From the NCBI RefSeq assembly GCF_025200715.1, contig NZ_CP104143.1, positions 2,604,001 through 2,668,000 on the forward strand: a stretch of 64,000 nucleotides of DNA, given 5' to 3'. Shown one piece after another: positions 27,137 to 36,280 of the stretch (position 1 is the first letter of the stretch; every line of letters begins with the position of its first letter). The notes under the pieces were generated by a model that did not search any database, was not told the origin of the DNA, and saw only the letters and a list, made by a program, of their open reading frames with translations. The DNA comes from Rhizobium sullae. Its GTDB lineage: Bacteria; Pseudomonadota; Alphaproteobacteria; Rhizobiales; Rhizobiaceae. The position numbers were made by a program, and so were the translations under genes.

Positions 27137-28114
27137 ATGAAAAGCTTTGTTAAACTGGCGGCGGGTCTTATTGTTGCCGCCTCGTTCATGAGCAGCGCGG
27201 CCAGCGCTCAAACGGTCCTGAAATCGTCCGATACTCATCCGGATGGCTATCCGACCGTCGAGGGCGTCAAGTATTTCGGCGAGCTGGTGAAGGAGCGCAC
27301 GGGCGGCCGCTACGCCGTCGAAGTCTACCATTCCGCGCAGCTCGGCGAAGAGAAGGACACGATCGAGCAGGTGCGTTCGGGCGTGATCGAGCTGAACCGC
27401 ATCTCGATGGCGCCGTTCAACGGGACGGTGAAGGAAACCATCGTGCCGGCGCTGCCCTATATCTTCCGTTCAGAAGAACACATGCACAAGGTCATGGACG
27501 GCGCGATCGGCGACCAGATCAAGAAGGCGTTCGAACCAGCCGGCCTCGTGGTGCTGGCATATTATGACGCAGGCGCACGCTCTTTCTATAACAAGACGAA
27601 ACCGATCGCCTCGGTTGCCGACATGAAAGGCCTCAAGTTCCGCGTTATCCAGTCCGACATCTTCGTCGACATGGTGGCGGCCCTCGGCGCCAACGCCACG
27701 CCGATGCCCTATGGCGAAGTCTACTCGGGGATCGAAACGGGCGTCATCGACGGCGCGGAAAACAACTTCCCGAGCTACGACACCGCCAAGCACGCGGAAG
27801 TTGCGAAGAACTACTCGCTTGACGAGCACACGATCCTGCCGGAGGTGTTCGTCATGAACAAGGCCGCTTTCGACAAGCTGACGCCGGAGGATCAGGAGAT
27901 CTTCAAGCAGGCAGCCAAGGACAGCGTCGCCAAGCAGCGCGAGCTCTGGGCAGCCAAGGTCGCTGAATCGCGTGCCAATGTCGAAAAACTCGGCGCGCAG
28001 ATCACCATGCCGGACAAGCAGGGGTTCATCGACGCCATGGCCCCGGTTTACGAGAAGCACGTCACCAACGACGTGCTGAAGAAGATGGTCGAGGATGTAA
28101 AAGCGGTGCAGTAG
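27137..28114 (+). CDS. dctP: TRAP transporter substrate-binding protein (DctP family)
   Basis: 325 residues with a signal peptide (VKLAAGLIVAASFMSSAASA, cleaved before QTVLKS). Family marks: SSDTHPDGYPTVEGVKYFGE, AYYDAGARSFYN, and GLKFRVIQSDIFVDM with the carboxylate-binding arginine. The SSDTHPDGYPT opening resembles binding proteins for sugar acids and uronates rather than for C4-dicarboxylates, but this is only a resemblance. The ATG at 27137 sits after a GGGAGGAGA ribosome site. First gene of the plus-strand TRAP operon. Confidence 0.9.
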   Translation: MKSFVKLAAGLIVAASFMSSAASAQTVLKSSDTHPDGYPTVEGVKYFGELVKERTGGRYAVEVYHSAQLGEEKDTIEQVRSGVIELNRISMAPFNGTVKETIVPALPYIFRSEEHMHKVMDGAIGDQIKKAFEPAGLVVLAYYDAGARSFYNKTKPIASVADMKGLKFRVIQSDIFVDMVAALGANATPMPYGEVYSGIETGVIDGAENNFPSYDTAKHAEVAKNYSLDEHTILPEVFVMNKAAFDKLTPEDQEIFKQAAKDSVAKQRELWAAKVAESRANVEKLGAQITMPDKQGFIDAMAPVYEKHVTNDVLKKMVEDVKAVQ

Positions 28115-28157
28115 CCGCGCCTTGCGTCCCTTTTTTTGCAGGAGGCGGCGTCAGGCT

Positions 28158-28186
28158 ACCGGGGTGGCGGTTATCTCCACCCCGGT
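28158..28186 (+). terminator. Hairpin between dctP and dctQ
   Basis: Perfect 10-bp stem ACCGGGGTGG / CCACCCCGGT with a 9-base loop, 43 bases after the dctP stop. It matches hairpins at the same place in two other transport operons in this window and probably lets the binding protein be made in excess. Confidence 0.55.
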
Positions 28187-28263
28187 TCATCTGCCGTTTC
28201 ACGCAAATCTTGATCGATCCTCCCCATAAGGGAGAGTGAACGCCCAAATTCGACGAGGCCCTT

Positions 28264-28842
28264 ATGTCGAACAACCTGACACCCGTCACCAATTTCCTGA
28301 CGCGCCTGAGCAACGCCGCACTGTGGCTCGCTGGCGCCGGCCTGGTGCTGATGACAGCCTTCGTCGCCTGGCAGGTATTTTGCCGTTACGTGCTGAACGA
28401 CTCGCCGAGTTGGACGGAGCCGGGTTCGGTCATGCTGATGAGTTGGTTCATCTTCCTCGGCGCCGCCATCGGCATCCGGGAGAACAACCATCTTGGTTTC
28501 GACGTGCTGCTCTACGTGCTGCCGAAATCCGGCAAGCGCGTCCTGCGCATGATCTCGGACGTGGTCATCCTGGCCTTCGGCGCCGGCATGATTTGGTACG
28601 GCGGTGCGCTTATGAGCCTGACCTGGAACACCACCTTGCCGTCCCTGGGTATTTCCGGCGCGTTCGACTATCTGCCGCTCGCCGCCGGCGGTGTGCTTGC
28701 CGTGATCTTCTCGCTGGAGCGCATCGTGCTTCGTCTCGCCGGCGAACCGATCGACGATGCGCTGGATGAGATTTTGCCCGCCGAGATCGCCGTCGAGATC
28801 GAAAACATCAATGCCGACCCGAACGTCAAATTGAAAGTGTAG
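28264..28842 (+). CDS. dctQ: TRAP transporter small permease (DctQ family)
   Basis: 192 residues with four membrane helices and the hallmark FCRYVLNDSPSWTEPGSVML. The C-terminal tail of about 35 residues is acidic and cytoplasmic. The gene follows the hairpin after dctP and ends 5 bases before dctM. It forms the membrane complex with DctM. Confidence 0.9.
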   Translation: MSNNLTPVTNFLTRLSNAALWLAGAGLVLMTAFVAWQVFCRYVLNDSPSWTEPGSVMLMSWFIFLGAAIGIRENNHLGFDVLLYVLPKSGKRVLRMISDVVILAFGAGMIWYGGALMSLTWNTTLPSLGISGAFDYLPLAAGGVLAVIFSLERIVLRLAGEPIDDALDEILPAEIAVEIENINADPNVKLKV

Positions 28843-28847
28843 TTGCG

Positions 28848-30128
28848 ATGGAACTCTGGATCCTATTCGGTGTCTTCACCACCCTGATGCTGATAGGCAC
28901 GCCGATCGCCTTCTGCCTCGGGGTTGCCAGCTTCGGAACGGTGGTCTACATGGGCCTACCGCCGCTCGTCGTCTTCCAGCGGCTCAATTCCGGCATGAGC
29001 GTGTTTTCGCTGCTCGCCATCCCCTTCTTCATCTACGCCGGCGACTTGATGGTACGCGGCGGCATCGCGAGCCGCATTGTTGCCTTCGCCGCGTCCCTGG
29101 TCGGCCACGTGCGCGGCGGTCTCGGCCAGGTCAACATCGTCACCGCGACGCTGTTCGGCGGCATTTCCGGTTCGGCGGTGGCAGAAGCCGCAGCCGTCGG
29201 CGGCCTGATGATCCCGCAGATGAAGCAGCGCGGCTATGGCGCGGACTATGCGGTCAACGTGACCTCGATGGCGGCGCTGATCGCGCTGCTCCTGCCGCCC
29301 TCCCACAACATGATCATCTATTCGATCTCCGCAGGCGGCAAGATCTCCATCGCCGACCTGTTCACCGCCGGCATACTACCCGGCATCTTGCTCGCAGTTG
29401 CACTCATGGTGACCGCCTACATCGTCGCGCGCTCGCGCGGCTACCCGACGGAGCCGTTCCCCGGCTTTGCCGTGGCGGCGCATCTGCTCGCTGTCGCGCT
29501 GCCCGGGCTTCTGCTGATCGCCATCATCTTCGGCGGGGTGAGGTCCGGCATCTTCACGGCGACGGAAAGCTCGTGCATCGCTGTGCTCTACGCGCTGCTG
29601 ATAACCTTCTTCGTCTACCGGCAGATGAGCTGGAAAGACTTCGTCCACGCCACGCAAGGCGCCGTGCGCACGACGGCAATGGTGCTTTTGATCATCGGCA
29701 CCGCCGCCGCCTTCTCCTGGCTGATGGCCTTCCTCAAGGTGCCGGCCTCGCTGGTGACCTGGATGAAGACCGTCGCCGACGATCCACTGACGGTGTTGAT
29801 GCTGCTCAATGTCCTGATGCTTTTGCTCGGCACGTTCATGGACATGGGACCGACCATCATCATCTGTACGCCGATATTCCTACCGGTGGCGCAGGCCTAC
29901 GGCGTCGATCCGGTGCATTTCGGCGTGATCATGATCCTGAATTTCGGCATCGGGCTGAACACGCCTCCAGTCGGCGCCGTGCAATTCGTGGCTTGTGCGG
30001 TCGGCAAGATTTCCGTCTGGGAGGCTATGCGCTCGATCTGGCCGTTCTACGGCGCCGGCCTGGTGGTGCTCGGACTGGTCACCTACATCCCGGCAATTTC
30101 GCTGTGGCTACCGGCTGTGTTCAAATAG
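28848..30128 (+). CDS. dctM: TRAP transporter large permease (DctM family)
   Basis: 426 residues with about 12 hydrophobic segments. Family motifs: VFSLLAIPFFIYAGDLMVRG, GGLGQVNIVTATLFGGISGSA, LLPPSHNMIIYS and the later FGIGLNTPPVGAV. It imports the ligand of the dctP product using the sodium gradient. The ATG at 28848 is 5 bases after dctQ; the regulator gene follows after 9 bases. Confidence 0.93.
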   Translation: MELWILFGVFTTLMLIGTPIAFCLGVASFGTVVYMGLPPLVVFQRLNSGMSVFSLLAIPFFIYAGDLMVRGGIASRIVAFAASLVGHVRGGLGQVNIVTATLFGGISGSAVAEAAAVGGLMIPQMKQRGYGADYAVNVTSMAALIALLLPPSHNMIIYSISAGGKISIADLFTAGILPGILLAVALMVTAYIVARSRGYPTEPFPGFAVAAHLLAVALPGLLLIAIIFGGVRSGIFTATESSCIAVLYALLITFFVYRQMSWKDFVHATQGAVRTTAMVLLIIGTAAAFSWLMAFLKVPASLVTWMKTVADDPLTVLMLLNVLMLLLGTFMDMGPTIIICTPIFLPVAQAYGVDPVHFGVIMILNFGIGLNTPPVGAVQFVACAVGKISVWEAMRSIWPFYGAGLVVLGLVTYIPAISLWLPAVFK

Positions 30129-30137
30129 GAGAGCGAC

Positions 30138-30911
30138 ATGGCGGCCGATATAGCCGTTGATTTGAGGGTCGAGCGAAGGCCGAAACTCTCCGAAAGCGTG
30201 GTTTCGGCCATCCGTGCTCAGGTCTTGTCCGGGGAATACGCGCCCGGCCAGAAGCTACCCACGGAGAGCCGGATGGGCGAGCTCTTCGGCGTCAGCCGCA
30301 CCGTTGTCCGCGAGGCGATTGCGACCCTTGCCGCCGATGGACTTGTCGAGGCGCGGCAAGGCGCCGGCGTCTTCGTCAAGGACCACCCGACGATTGCTTT
30401 CGGTTCGATCACCCTTGATGTCGGCAACAAGATCTCCCACGCGCTTAACGTGATCGAGGTGCGCATGGGACTGGAGATCGAAAGCGCGGGGCTTGCCGCA
30501 CTGCGGCGCAATGCCGCTCAGGAGGCTCAAATCCAGGAAGCTTTCTTCGAATTCGACCGGCTGCTTGAGCGCGGCGAGGCAACGGGCAAGAGCGACTTCG
30601 CTTTCCATCGCACAATTGCGGCCGCCACTAATAATACCTACTACGTAGAAGTTCTCGATGCGCTCGGCATGCGGGCGATCCCCTGCGACGTCGCTTCCCC
30701 TTGGGGTACAGACAGCATGCTATCGCGTAACTATCAGGAAGGCCTGCAACGAGAGCATCTGGCAATTCTGAAGGCGATTTCTGCCAATAACCCGGAAGCC
30801 GCCCGCGCCGCCATGCGTGCTCACCTGACCGCCAGCCAGGAACGCTATCGCGCCCTGCTCAGCGGCCAGCAGGCCAAATGGATTTCAGGAACGACCAAGC
30901 GCAAGGGCTGA
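30138..30911 (+). CDS. FadR-subfamily GntR regulator of the second TRAP operon
   Basis: 257 residues: GntR winged helix (KLSESVVSAIRAQVLSGEYA, then GQKLPTESRMGELFGVSRTV) and an FCD domain with the metal-site pattern in KSDFAFHRTIAAATNN and REHLAI. It is the last gene of the dctPQM operon, 9 bases after dctM, so it can autoregulate. The candidate operator is CATACAA-N11-TTGTATG at 26896. Confidence 0.88.
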   Translation: MAADIAVDLRVERRPKLSESVVSAIRAQVLSGEYAPGQKLPTESRMGELFGVSRTVVREAIATLAADGLVEARQGAGVFVKDHPTIAFGSITLDVGNKISHALNVIEVRMGLEIESAGLAALRRNAAQEAQIQEAFFEFDRLLERGEATGKSDFAFHRTIAAATNNTYYVEVLDALGMRAIPCDVASPWGTDSMLSRNYQEGLQREHLAILKAISANNPEAARAAMRAHLTASQERYRALLSGQQAKWISGTTKRKG

Positions 30912-31676
30912 TCTCCTTTTCCTCCAACCCGATAGCAACCGGTGTTGGCAAGAGGCACGTTGTGACCCGAAGTAAAGTAACGAGAACTTAGCGTGGAACG
31001 GAAGCTCGCTGCGATCATGGCCGGCGACATCGCCGGATATAGCCGCCTTATGGCCGAGGACGAGGCTGCGACCTAGGCAAAGCTGCGTTCAGTTTTCGAT
31101 GATGTCATCAAACCGTCGGTCGAGCGCCACGGTGACCGGAGTTTCAAGAGCGCCGGCGACGGTACCTCGCCGCATTCCCAAGCGTGAATGAGGCCCTTGA
31201 TGCGGGTATCGGTATCCAGCTCGGCTTTGCGGAGAGACCTTTCGCGGCTTGAATCCATGGCCGAGCCTGGCAGCATATTTGTGAGCACCGCGGTCGTCCG
31301 TAGCGCCGACCGCGGTCGTGGTGTTGCGACGCCTCCCAGCGACCGACCCGCATTGCTGGCGGGTCGCGGAGATGTGACAGAAGCCCAGGTTGCAAATGGC
31401 GCGATTGGTGCAGACAAAACCTGAATTTTCGCTGGCCTCCGAACGCAAGTATTGGCGCTTGGAGATTCCCCCTGATGGACCAATTCCTGCAGGAACTTGC
31501 CCGCACCAAGGCTCCGGAAACCGCTGCGCGTTCGGGCGAACGAAACGCGCGGTAACTGCTCCCTGCGTTTTTCTGTGTCTTCAGGATCGATGAGAAATTA
31601 ACCCAACCTTTGAATCCGCTTGCGCCCGTGCAGGATTCCAGTGAGTGTAACTTGCCGACAGGTCGTGAGGTGGGCC
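30912..31676. other. Region with cyclase fossil, otherwise no intact gene
   Basis: Besides the decayed cyclase, a 26-codon open frame (31473-31553, starting MDQFLQELARTK) with a weak GGAG site is visible; I do not claim it as a gene. Confidence 0.35.
30993..31310 (+). pseudogene. Decayed class III adenylate/guanylate cyclase
   Basis: From the GTG at 30993 the frame reads VERKLAAIMAGDIAGYSRLM, the usual start of rhizobial class III cyclases (metal-binding Asp in AGDIAGYSRLM). It is broken by an in-frame TAG at 31074. The same frame continues with KLRSVFDDVIKPSVERHGDR and FKSAGDG, and a further shifted piece, AEPGSIFVSTAVV, matches the end of the catalytic domain. The middle of the domain and all the C-terminal region are missing. 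Confidence 0.72.
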
Positions 31677-31949
31677 ATGGACAATGCGCAATGGGTTCAG
31701 CCGGTAATGATTGTCTGCAAGAAGAGCGGACAGCTCTACACCATTACAAATACGCGGGAGGCCCTCGATATGCTTCTCCGGTATTGGCCTGTGTCCGATG
31801 GCAAAGCATTTTTCGATGCCATGGAAGTATGCATCGGCGTAGCTGACGGAAGAACGTCAAAAGAGCAGGCAAGGCAGGCCTTCATCGATGCCGCTCGCGA
31901 GGCGCACATTCCCGTCGAAATCCCTGACATCATCCAAGTGAGAGCCTGA
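31677..31949 (+). CDS. DUF982 family protein
   Basis: 90 residues with the DUF982 pattern: WVQPVMIVCKKSG, TREALDMLLRYWPVSDGKAF, and ARQAFIDAAREAHIPVEIP. The family is nearly restricted to rhizobia, often in several copies on plasmids, and has no known function. The ATG at 31677 follows GTGAGGTGG; upstream codons are open but without homology. Confidence 0.85.
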   Translation: MDNAQWVQPVMIVCKKSGQLYTITNTREALDMLLRYWPVSDGKAFFDAMEVCIGVADGRTSKEQARQAFIDAAREAHIPVEIPDIIQVRA

Positions 31950-32248
31950 TTTCCGTTCCCGTTCTAAACAGCTAGAGTATCGTGCCTTTAATCAAACCCA
32001 TAGCCTACAACATAGTTTCGACATTCTCGGCTATTGACGAGGTTGCAGATCGAGCCAAGGCGTTTGACAGCGTCAAACGTTCGTGCAGCAGTACCTGCGG
32101 CCGTGGACGCTGGCGACGCGGGGCCTGGCGGCCGCGGCGGCTTCTTGCGTGGCGGAATCTCAACGAGAATAGCAACAGCACGCCGCGCGTCGACCTCGCG
32201 CGCCCGTCCGGCATGCTGCTTGCGACTCTGACCGCCTCACTGCCGCTG
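31950..32248. other. Intergenic region between DUF982 and the GGDEF-EAL gene
   Basis: About 300 bases; open frames are present on the plus strand but show no family resemblance and lack ribosome sites. No function seen. Confidence 0.3.
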
Positions 32249-34474
32249 CTATTCGGTCTGGCTGCTTGAGGCGTGAGCGAGGGTTGATATCTTTGACAGA
32301 CGCAGGTTGACGACGTTGCCTCCGACGAGTTCATCGAACTGCTCTTTCGAAAGAGGCCGGGACAGCAGATACCCCTGAAGATGATCGCAGCCGAGTTCCT
32401 TCAACGCCACGCGCTGGTCCTCGGTTTCAACGCCCTCGGCCGTCGTCTTCAAGCCCTTGGCGCGCGCCAATCCGATCATGGCTTCGACGATGGCCTGCCC
32501 CTCCTCTTCCTTTCCGAACCGGTCGATAAAGCTCTTGTCGATCTTGATACGGTCGACCTTGACGTTCTGAAGGCGTCCAAACGAGGAGAACCCCGTTCCG
32601 AAGTCGTCGAGCGCGAAGTGGACGCCAGCCGATCGAAGCGTCTCGATGTTTCGCTGGCACTGTCCTCCACTGTCAAGGAGCGTACCTTCCGTAATCTCGA
32701 TTTCGATCTGTTCTGGGTTGATGCCGTAGTGATTTAGCATCGACATCACCTTGAGCGGGTAGCCATCGCCCCGGAGTTCCTTCGGGGACGCATTCATTGC
32801 GATCTTGAGCGCCGGCCAGCGCTGCGCGGCGAGGCACGTCTCCCTCAGGACGAACTCTCCAAGCGAGTTCATGAGCCCGCATTCTTCCGCAATCGGTATG
32901 AACACGTCCGGACCGACGCTGCCGCGGATCGGGTCATGCCAGCGCAGGAGCGCCTCAGCACCGCAGAGCGCACCGTTGTCCGCCGCATAGACGGGTTGGA
33001 AATGAAGCTCCAGTCCTTCTCCTTCGGCTACGGCCCGCCGCAAATCGTATTCGATTTCGCGGCGCGTCTGGAGGAGCTCCTCCATATGGGCGCCGAAAAT
33101 CGCGTAGCAGTTTCGGCCGGCGCCTTTGGCATTATACAGCGCGATATCAGCCTTTCTCGTTAGCTCCGAAGCGGCCATTCCGCTCTCGGCGATAGCCACC
33201 CCAATGCTCGCGCCGATGCTGATCGGGCCTCCGTCCATCTCGAAGGGGCGCCCCATCGCTTCAAGGATATGCTCACAGACGGCGGCCACGTTCTCCTCGC
33301 AGACGTTCTTCAGGACGACGGTAAACTCATCGCCACCGAGGCGCGCTACAAGGCTTCCGGAACAGACATCGTGCAGGCGGCCGGCAACCGCCACTAGGAG
33401 AGCGTCGCCCGCCGCATGGCCAAGCATGTCGTTCACCTGCTTGAAACGATCCAGGTCGATGAACAGCACTGCGGTGGACTGTCCAGGTACGGAGGAGGCG
33501 AACGACTGAGAAAGGTGTCTTTGGAACTCGGAGCGGTTCACCAGTCCGGTGAGGCCGTCGTGCGCGGCTAGGTGCTCCAGCTCGGCTCTGCTGCGCTGCA
33601 GGCGGCGGCTTCGTAGCAGCACCGCCCCTCCCATAGCGTTCATGGCAGCGAAGACGGCGATACCGGCGATAGCGACCGTTGGGCCGACGCTGGCCGCCAC
33701 GGCGGCGCCTGGTGCGAACGGTCGCCAGGAAAAATATCCGAAGTCGCTTCCGGTCGCGTTCTTCAACTTCGCATAGGACCGGCCGTCGTCGTTGCTTCGC
33801 GCCCATGCGAAGCGGAGGTCGTCGAACATGTATTCCTGCTCCATGCCGGATAGGAAGTTGCCATCGAGATAGCGTACGGCGACGTGAAGATTTACGCGCG
33901 CCGGATCCTGTTCTATATCGCCGGAATCCGACACTATGGGTTTCACGCTGACGACTGACGGATGGCCATTGACGAGGGCCAGCTCGCTTTCGCCGATGCT
34001 AAGGACTTGGTCGGAGACGCCACTCTGGTCGCCTATGACCAGCCTCCTCCGGAGCTTCTGGGCAAGCGGAAGAACTATGTCATGCATCTGCCGGAAGGCT
34101 TCTTTGGGGTCGGCTTCGTCACTGGCGAAGGCGTAGATTGCACTCCCGTCTGGAGCGACCACGAACGCCCGCTCGTGCTGGAAGTAAGTGAACATCCACT
34201 TGCCGAGGTTCATCTCCATCCAGTCCTGATCACCAGCGGCAACCTTTCGCACTGCGTCGTCCCATACCGTCACGCTTTCCTGATCGTGGGCCACGCCCTC
34301 CTGCAGCTTCGCAACCACGATTTCCGCAAGATGCCGCTGCCGTCCAATGGACGCCTCGTCGGTAGCTCCTGTTGCGACCCCGATCATAATCGCGAGCGCC
34401 GCCCAGATGGACGCCGACGCGGCAGCAGGAAGGATGAGGAGAAGGAATACCGCGCGAAGCCGAGGATGTTTCAT
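32249..34474 (-). CDS. Membrane GGDEF-EAL cyclic-di-GMP protein with CHASE4-like sensor
   Basis: 741 residues. An N-terminal helix, a periplasmic domain of about 230 residues of the CHASE4 kind (HDQESVTVWDDAVRKVA, AFVVAPDGSAIYAF), and a second helix near residue 275 precede a GGDEF domain with intact GGDEF (about residue 380) and an EAL domain with EALLRW (about 510), NASPKEL, DDFGTGFSSF and EGVET. Both catalytic motifs look complete, so it can make or degrade cyclic di-GMP; the balance is probably set by the periplasmic signal. The start at 34474 is chosen because AAAAGGG lies 9 bases before it; an ATG at 34483 is too close to that site. Confidence 0.92.
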   Translation of the reverse strand: MKHPRLRAVFLLLILPAAASASIWAALAIMIGVATGATDEASIGRQRHLAEIVVAKLQEGVAHDQESVTVWDDAVRKVAAGDQDWMEMNLGKWMFTYFQHERAFVVAPDGSAIYAFASDEADPKEAFRQMHDIVLPLAQKLRRRLVIGDQSGVSDQVLSIGESELALVNGHPSVVSVKPIVSDSGDIEQDPARVNLHVAVRYLDGNFLSGMEQEYMFDDLRFAWARSNDDGRSYAKLKNATGSDFGYFSWRPFAPGAAVAASVGPTVAIAGIAVFAAMNAMGGAVLLRSRRLQRSRAELEHLAAHDGLTGLVNRSEFQRHLSQSFASSVPGQSTAVLFIDLDRFKQVNDMLGHAAGDALLVAVAGRLHDVCSGSLVARLGGDEFTVVLKNVCEENVAAVCEHILEAMGRPFEMDGGPISIGASIGVAIAESGMAASELTRKADIALYNAKGAGRNCYAIFGAHMEELLQTRREIEYDLRRAVAEGEGLELHFQPVYAADNGALCGAEALLRWHDPIRGSVGPDVFIPIAEECGLMNSLGEFVLRETCLAAQRWPALKIAMNASPKELRGDGYPLKVMSMLNHYGINPEQIEIEITEGTLLDSGGQCQRNIETLRSAGVHFALDDFGTGFSSFGRLQNVKVDRIKIDKSFIDRFGKEEEGQAIVEAMIGLARAKGLKTTAEGVETEDQRVALKELGCDHLQGYLLSRPLSKEQFDELVGGNVVNLRLSKISTLAHASSSQTE

Positions 34475-34809
34475 GTGTAGCATGCCCTTTTCATGAGAAC
34501 ATGCTTAATTCCAGAACGTTAAGCTCCACCTAAGAAACCTCAGATTTACGCGACGCCTCCACAGCGCACCCCCGAGGCGATGAACTGGACGCGGAATATG
34601 GCTGCGTGCCCTTGGAAGTGGAGTTCACGCAAGCGCCTATGGATGCAAGCACTGTCAAGATGGCCGTCTTGAACGACACCTGCGGGAACTTGATCCAGTT
34701 GATCGAGATGACTGAAGCGGGGTGAACACAGCGATCAGTTACCCCTTAAAGCGATTGCTTTTGCGCCTTGGCAAGCACTCTATCGAAGTCTAGCATATGA
34801 CCAAAATCT
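34475..34809. other. Region holding a VOC fossil
   Basis: 335 bases between divergent genes. Apart from the VOC remnant nothing coding is seen. Confidence 0.35.
34543..34725 (+). pseudogene. C-terminal fossil of a glyoxalase/VOC-family protein
   Basis: One frame ending in TGA at 34723 reads PLEVEFTQAPMDASTVKMAV, then LNDTCGNLIQLIEMTEAG. NDTCGNLIQL is the C-terminal signature of a common VOC family (metal ligand region followed by the last beta strand). No start or N-terminal half is found. Confidence 0.55.
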
Positions 34810-35622
34810 ATGGATAGTTCGATGACCTCAAGCTTCACCATCCACGATGCAGCCGGCTATGAGCAACTCATGGGGCGCTGGAGCCAAAAACTCGCGCCCA
34901 TGTTCATTGATTTCGCGGGGCTTGCCGACGGCGAAAAGATTCTCGATGTCGGCTGCGGCACCGGCAGCCTGACGTTCGCGCTCGCCAGGACCGCCGAGCT
35001 CGGCGAGATCGCCGCGATCGATTATTCTCCCGTCTTTGTCGAGGAAACAATCCGGCGCAACACCGACCCGCGCATAAAGGTCCGGCAAGCGGACGCCTGC
35101 GCACTCCCTTTCGATGACGGCACGTTCGACCGCGCCTTGGCGCTGCTCGTCCTCCACTTCGTACCCGAGGCCAGTAAGGCCGTCGCCGAGATGCGTCGCG
35201 TCGTCCGGCCGGGCGGCATCGTCGCGGCGGCCGTATGGGATCATCTCGGCGGCATGCCCGGCATGCGCATGATGGTCGACACGGTGGCGGCTCTCAGCGA
35301 CGCCGGGCGCCAGCTGCGCGCCCGCTATTGCTTCCAACCGATGATGCAACCGGGCGAAATGAAACGGACTTTTGTCGAGCAGGGTCTCGTAAACGTCACG
35401 GAAACCCAGCTGATGATCCGCATGGACTATCAAAACTTTGACGACTACTGGACACCGATTGGCGCTGGCGAAGGGCCGCTCGGCAAATATGTGGCCACGC
35501 TCGACGCCGCGGAACGGGTGCGCACCGAGGCTGCCGTGCGCGACGCCTACGAGGCCGGCCAGCCCGACGGCCGGAGATCTTTTGCGAACGTCGCCTGGGC
35601 CTGCCGAGGTATCGTTCCCTGA
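34810..35622 (+). CDS. Class I SAM-dependent methyltransferase
   Basis: 270 residues of the UbiE/Methyltransf_11 kind. Motif I ILDVGCGTGSLTFALA binds SAM; AAIDYSP is motif II; ADACALPFDDGTFDRAL and RRVVRPGGIVAAAVWD follow in the expected order. The C-terminal third, with QNFDDYWTP, is shared with many actinobacterial and rhizobial small-molecule methyltransferases. The substrate is unknown. Two close in-frame starts (34810 and 34822) cannot be told apart. A short gene follows after 4 bases. Confidence 0.85.
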   Translation: MDSSMTSSFTIHDAAGYEQLMGRWSQKLAPMFIDFAGLADGEKILDVGCGTGSLTFALARTAELGEIAAIDYSPVFVEETIRRNTDPRIKVRQADACALPFDDGTFDRALALLVLHFVPEASKAVAEMRRVVRPGGIVAAAVWDHLGGMPGMRMMVDTVAALSDAGRQLRARYCFQPMMQPGEMKRTFVEQGLVNVTETQLMIRMDYQNFDDYWTPIGAGEGPLGKYVATLDAAERVRTEAAVRDAYEAGQPDGRRSFANVAWACRGIVP

Positions 35623-35626
35623 CCGG

Positions 35627-35809
35627 ATGGCCGGCGGAGCGGGGAATGCTTCCCACGGTTCTGCGCTGGAACAGTTCGTCCGACTAGCGGCCACCGAATG
35701 CAATATCGATCTTGAAACGTCACCACGTCGGCGTCTCGATTTGCGCTTATCGCCGGAACAAATTTCTCAAGCTCTCGTTCCGCTGCTAGATGCGGGATCG
35801 ATAAAATGA
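35627..35809 (+). CDS. Hypothetical 60-residue protein
   Basis: A short frame starting 4 bases after the methyltransferase stop and overlapping the next ATG (ATGA at 35806). The product (ALEQFVRLAATECNIDLETS, then PRRRLDLRLSPEQI) has no membrane segment or known domain. The tight spacing on both sides suggests it is a real member of a small operon. Confidence 0.5.
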   Translation: MAGGAGNASHGSALEQFVRLAATECNIDLETSPRRRLDLRLSPEQISQALVPLLDAGSIK

Positions 35810-36075
35810 GCGACATGGCAGACGAAACGGAAGCGCGGTTGAACGCCCATCGTCGGCTTTTTGTGTCGCTGCTCACAATCATTGCCGGAGATCCCAAGTT
35901 TCATCAGGCGTTGGAATCGCTGGTGCGCGACAATGAAACCGTCAGCGATCAGGAAGAAGATCCGGGCGTCGAACCAAGCCGGGCTTTCGCAATTCAAGGC
36001 TTAGCGAACGACGAGATCCGCGCAATTCTCAAAGATGCCCTGGCACGGGTGCTTGCGGAGAAGCGAAAAAAGTAA
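35806..36075 (+). CDS. Hypothetical 89-residue protein
   Basis: A soluble, charged, helix-rich protein (NAHRRLFVSLLTIIAGDPKF near the start, ALARVLAEKRKK at the end). No family recognised. The 4-base overlap with the previous frame implies coupled translation. Confidence 0.6.
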   Translation: MSDMADETEARLNAHRRLFVSLLTIIAGDPKFHQALESLVRDNETVSDQEEDPGVEPSRAFAIQGLANDEIRAILKDALARVLAEKRKK

Positions 36076-36118
36076 GGACCATCGGTCCTTGCGAAAGCGC
36101 ACCAAAAGGAGAAGGCCC

Positions 36119-36262
36119 ATGCGCACCCGACACGTCGTCATCGGACTTGTTGTCGTTCTGGTGATCGCTTTTGTTTTGCTCATCATCAATCCATTTGGCA
36201 GCAATATACCTGAGCAACAAGGGCAGCCACCCACCCCTCCCGCACAGAACCTGTCGCAGTGA
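36119..36262 (+). CDS. Small single-span membrane protein (47 residues)
   Basis: MRTRHVVIGLVVVLVIAFVL followed by LIINPFGSN and a proline/glutamine tail. One membrane helix, basic inside end, so the tail should face the periplasm. AAGGAGAAGG gives a strong ribosome site. Function unknown. Confidence 0.65.
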   Translation: MRTRHVVIGLVVVLVIAFVLLIINPFGSNIPEQQGQPPTPPAQNLSQ

Positions 36263-36280
36263 TGAAAAGGCAGAGTATGG

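Noticed and set aside
31982-32269. 95-codon plus-strand frame before the GGDEF-EAL gene
   Set aside because: No ribosome site, arginine-rich, overlaps the end of the GGDEF-EAL gene, no family resemblance.
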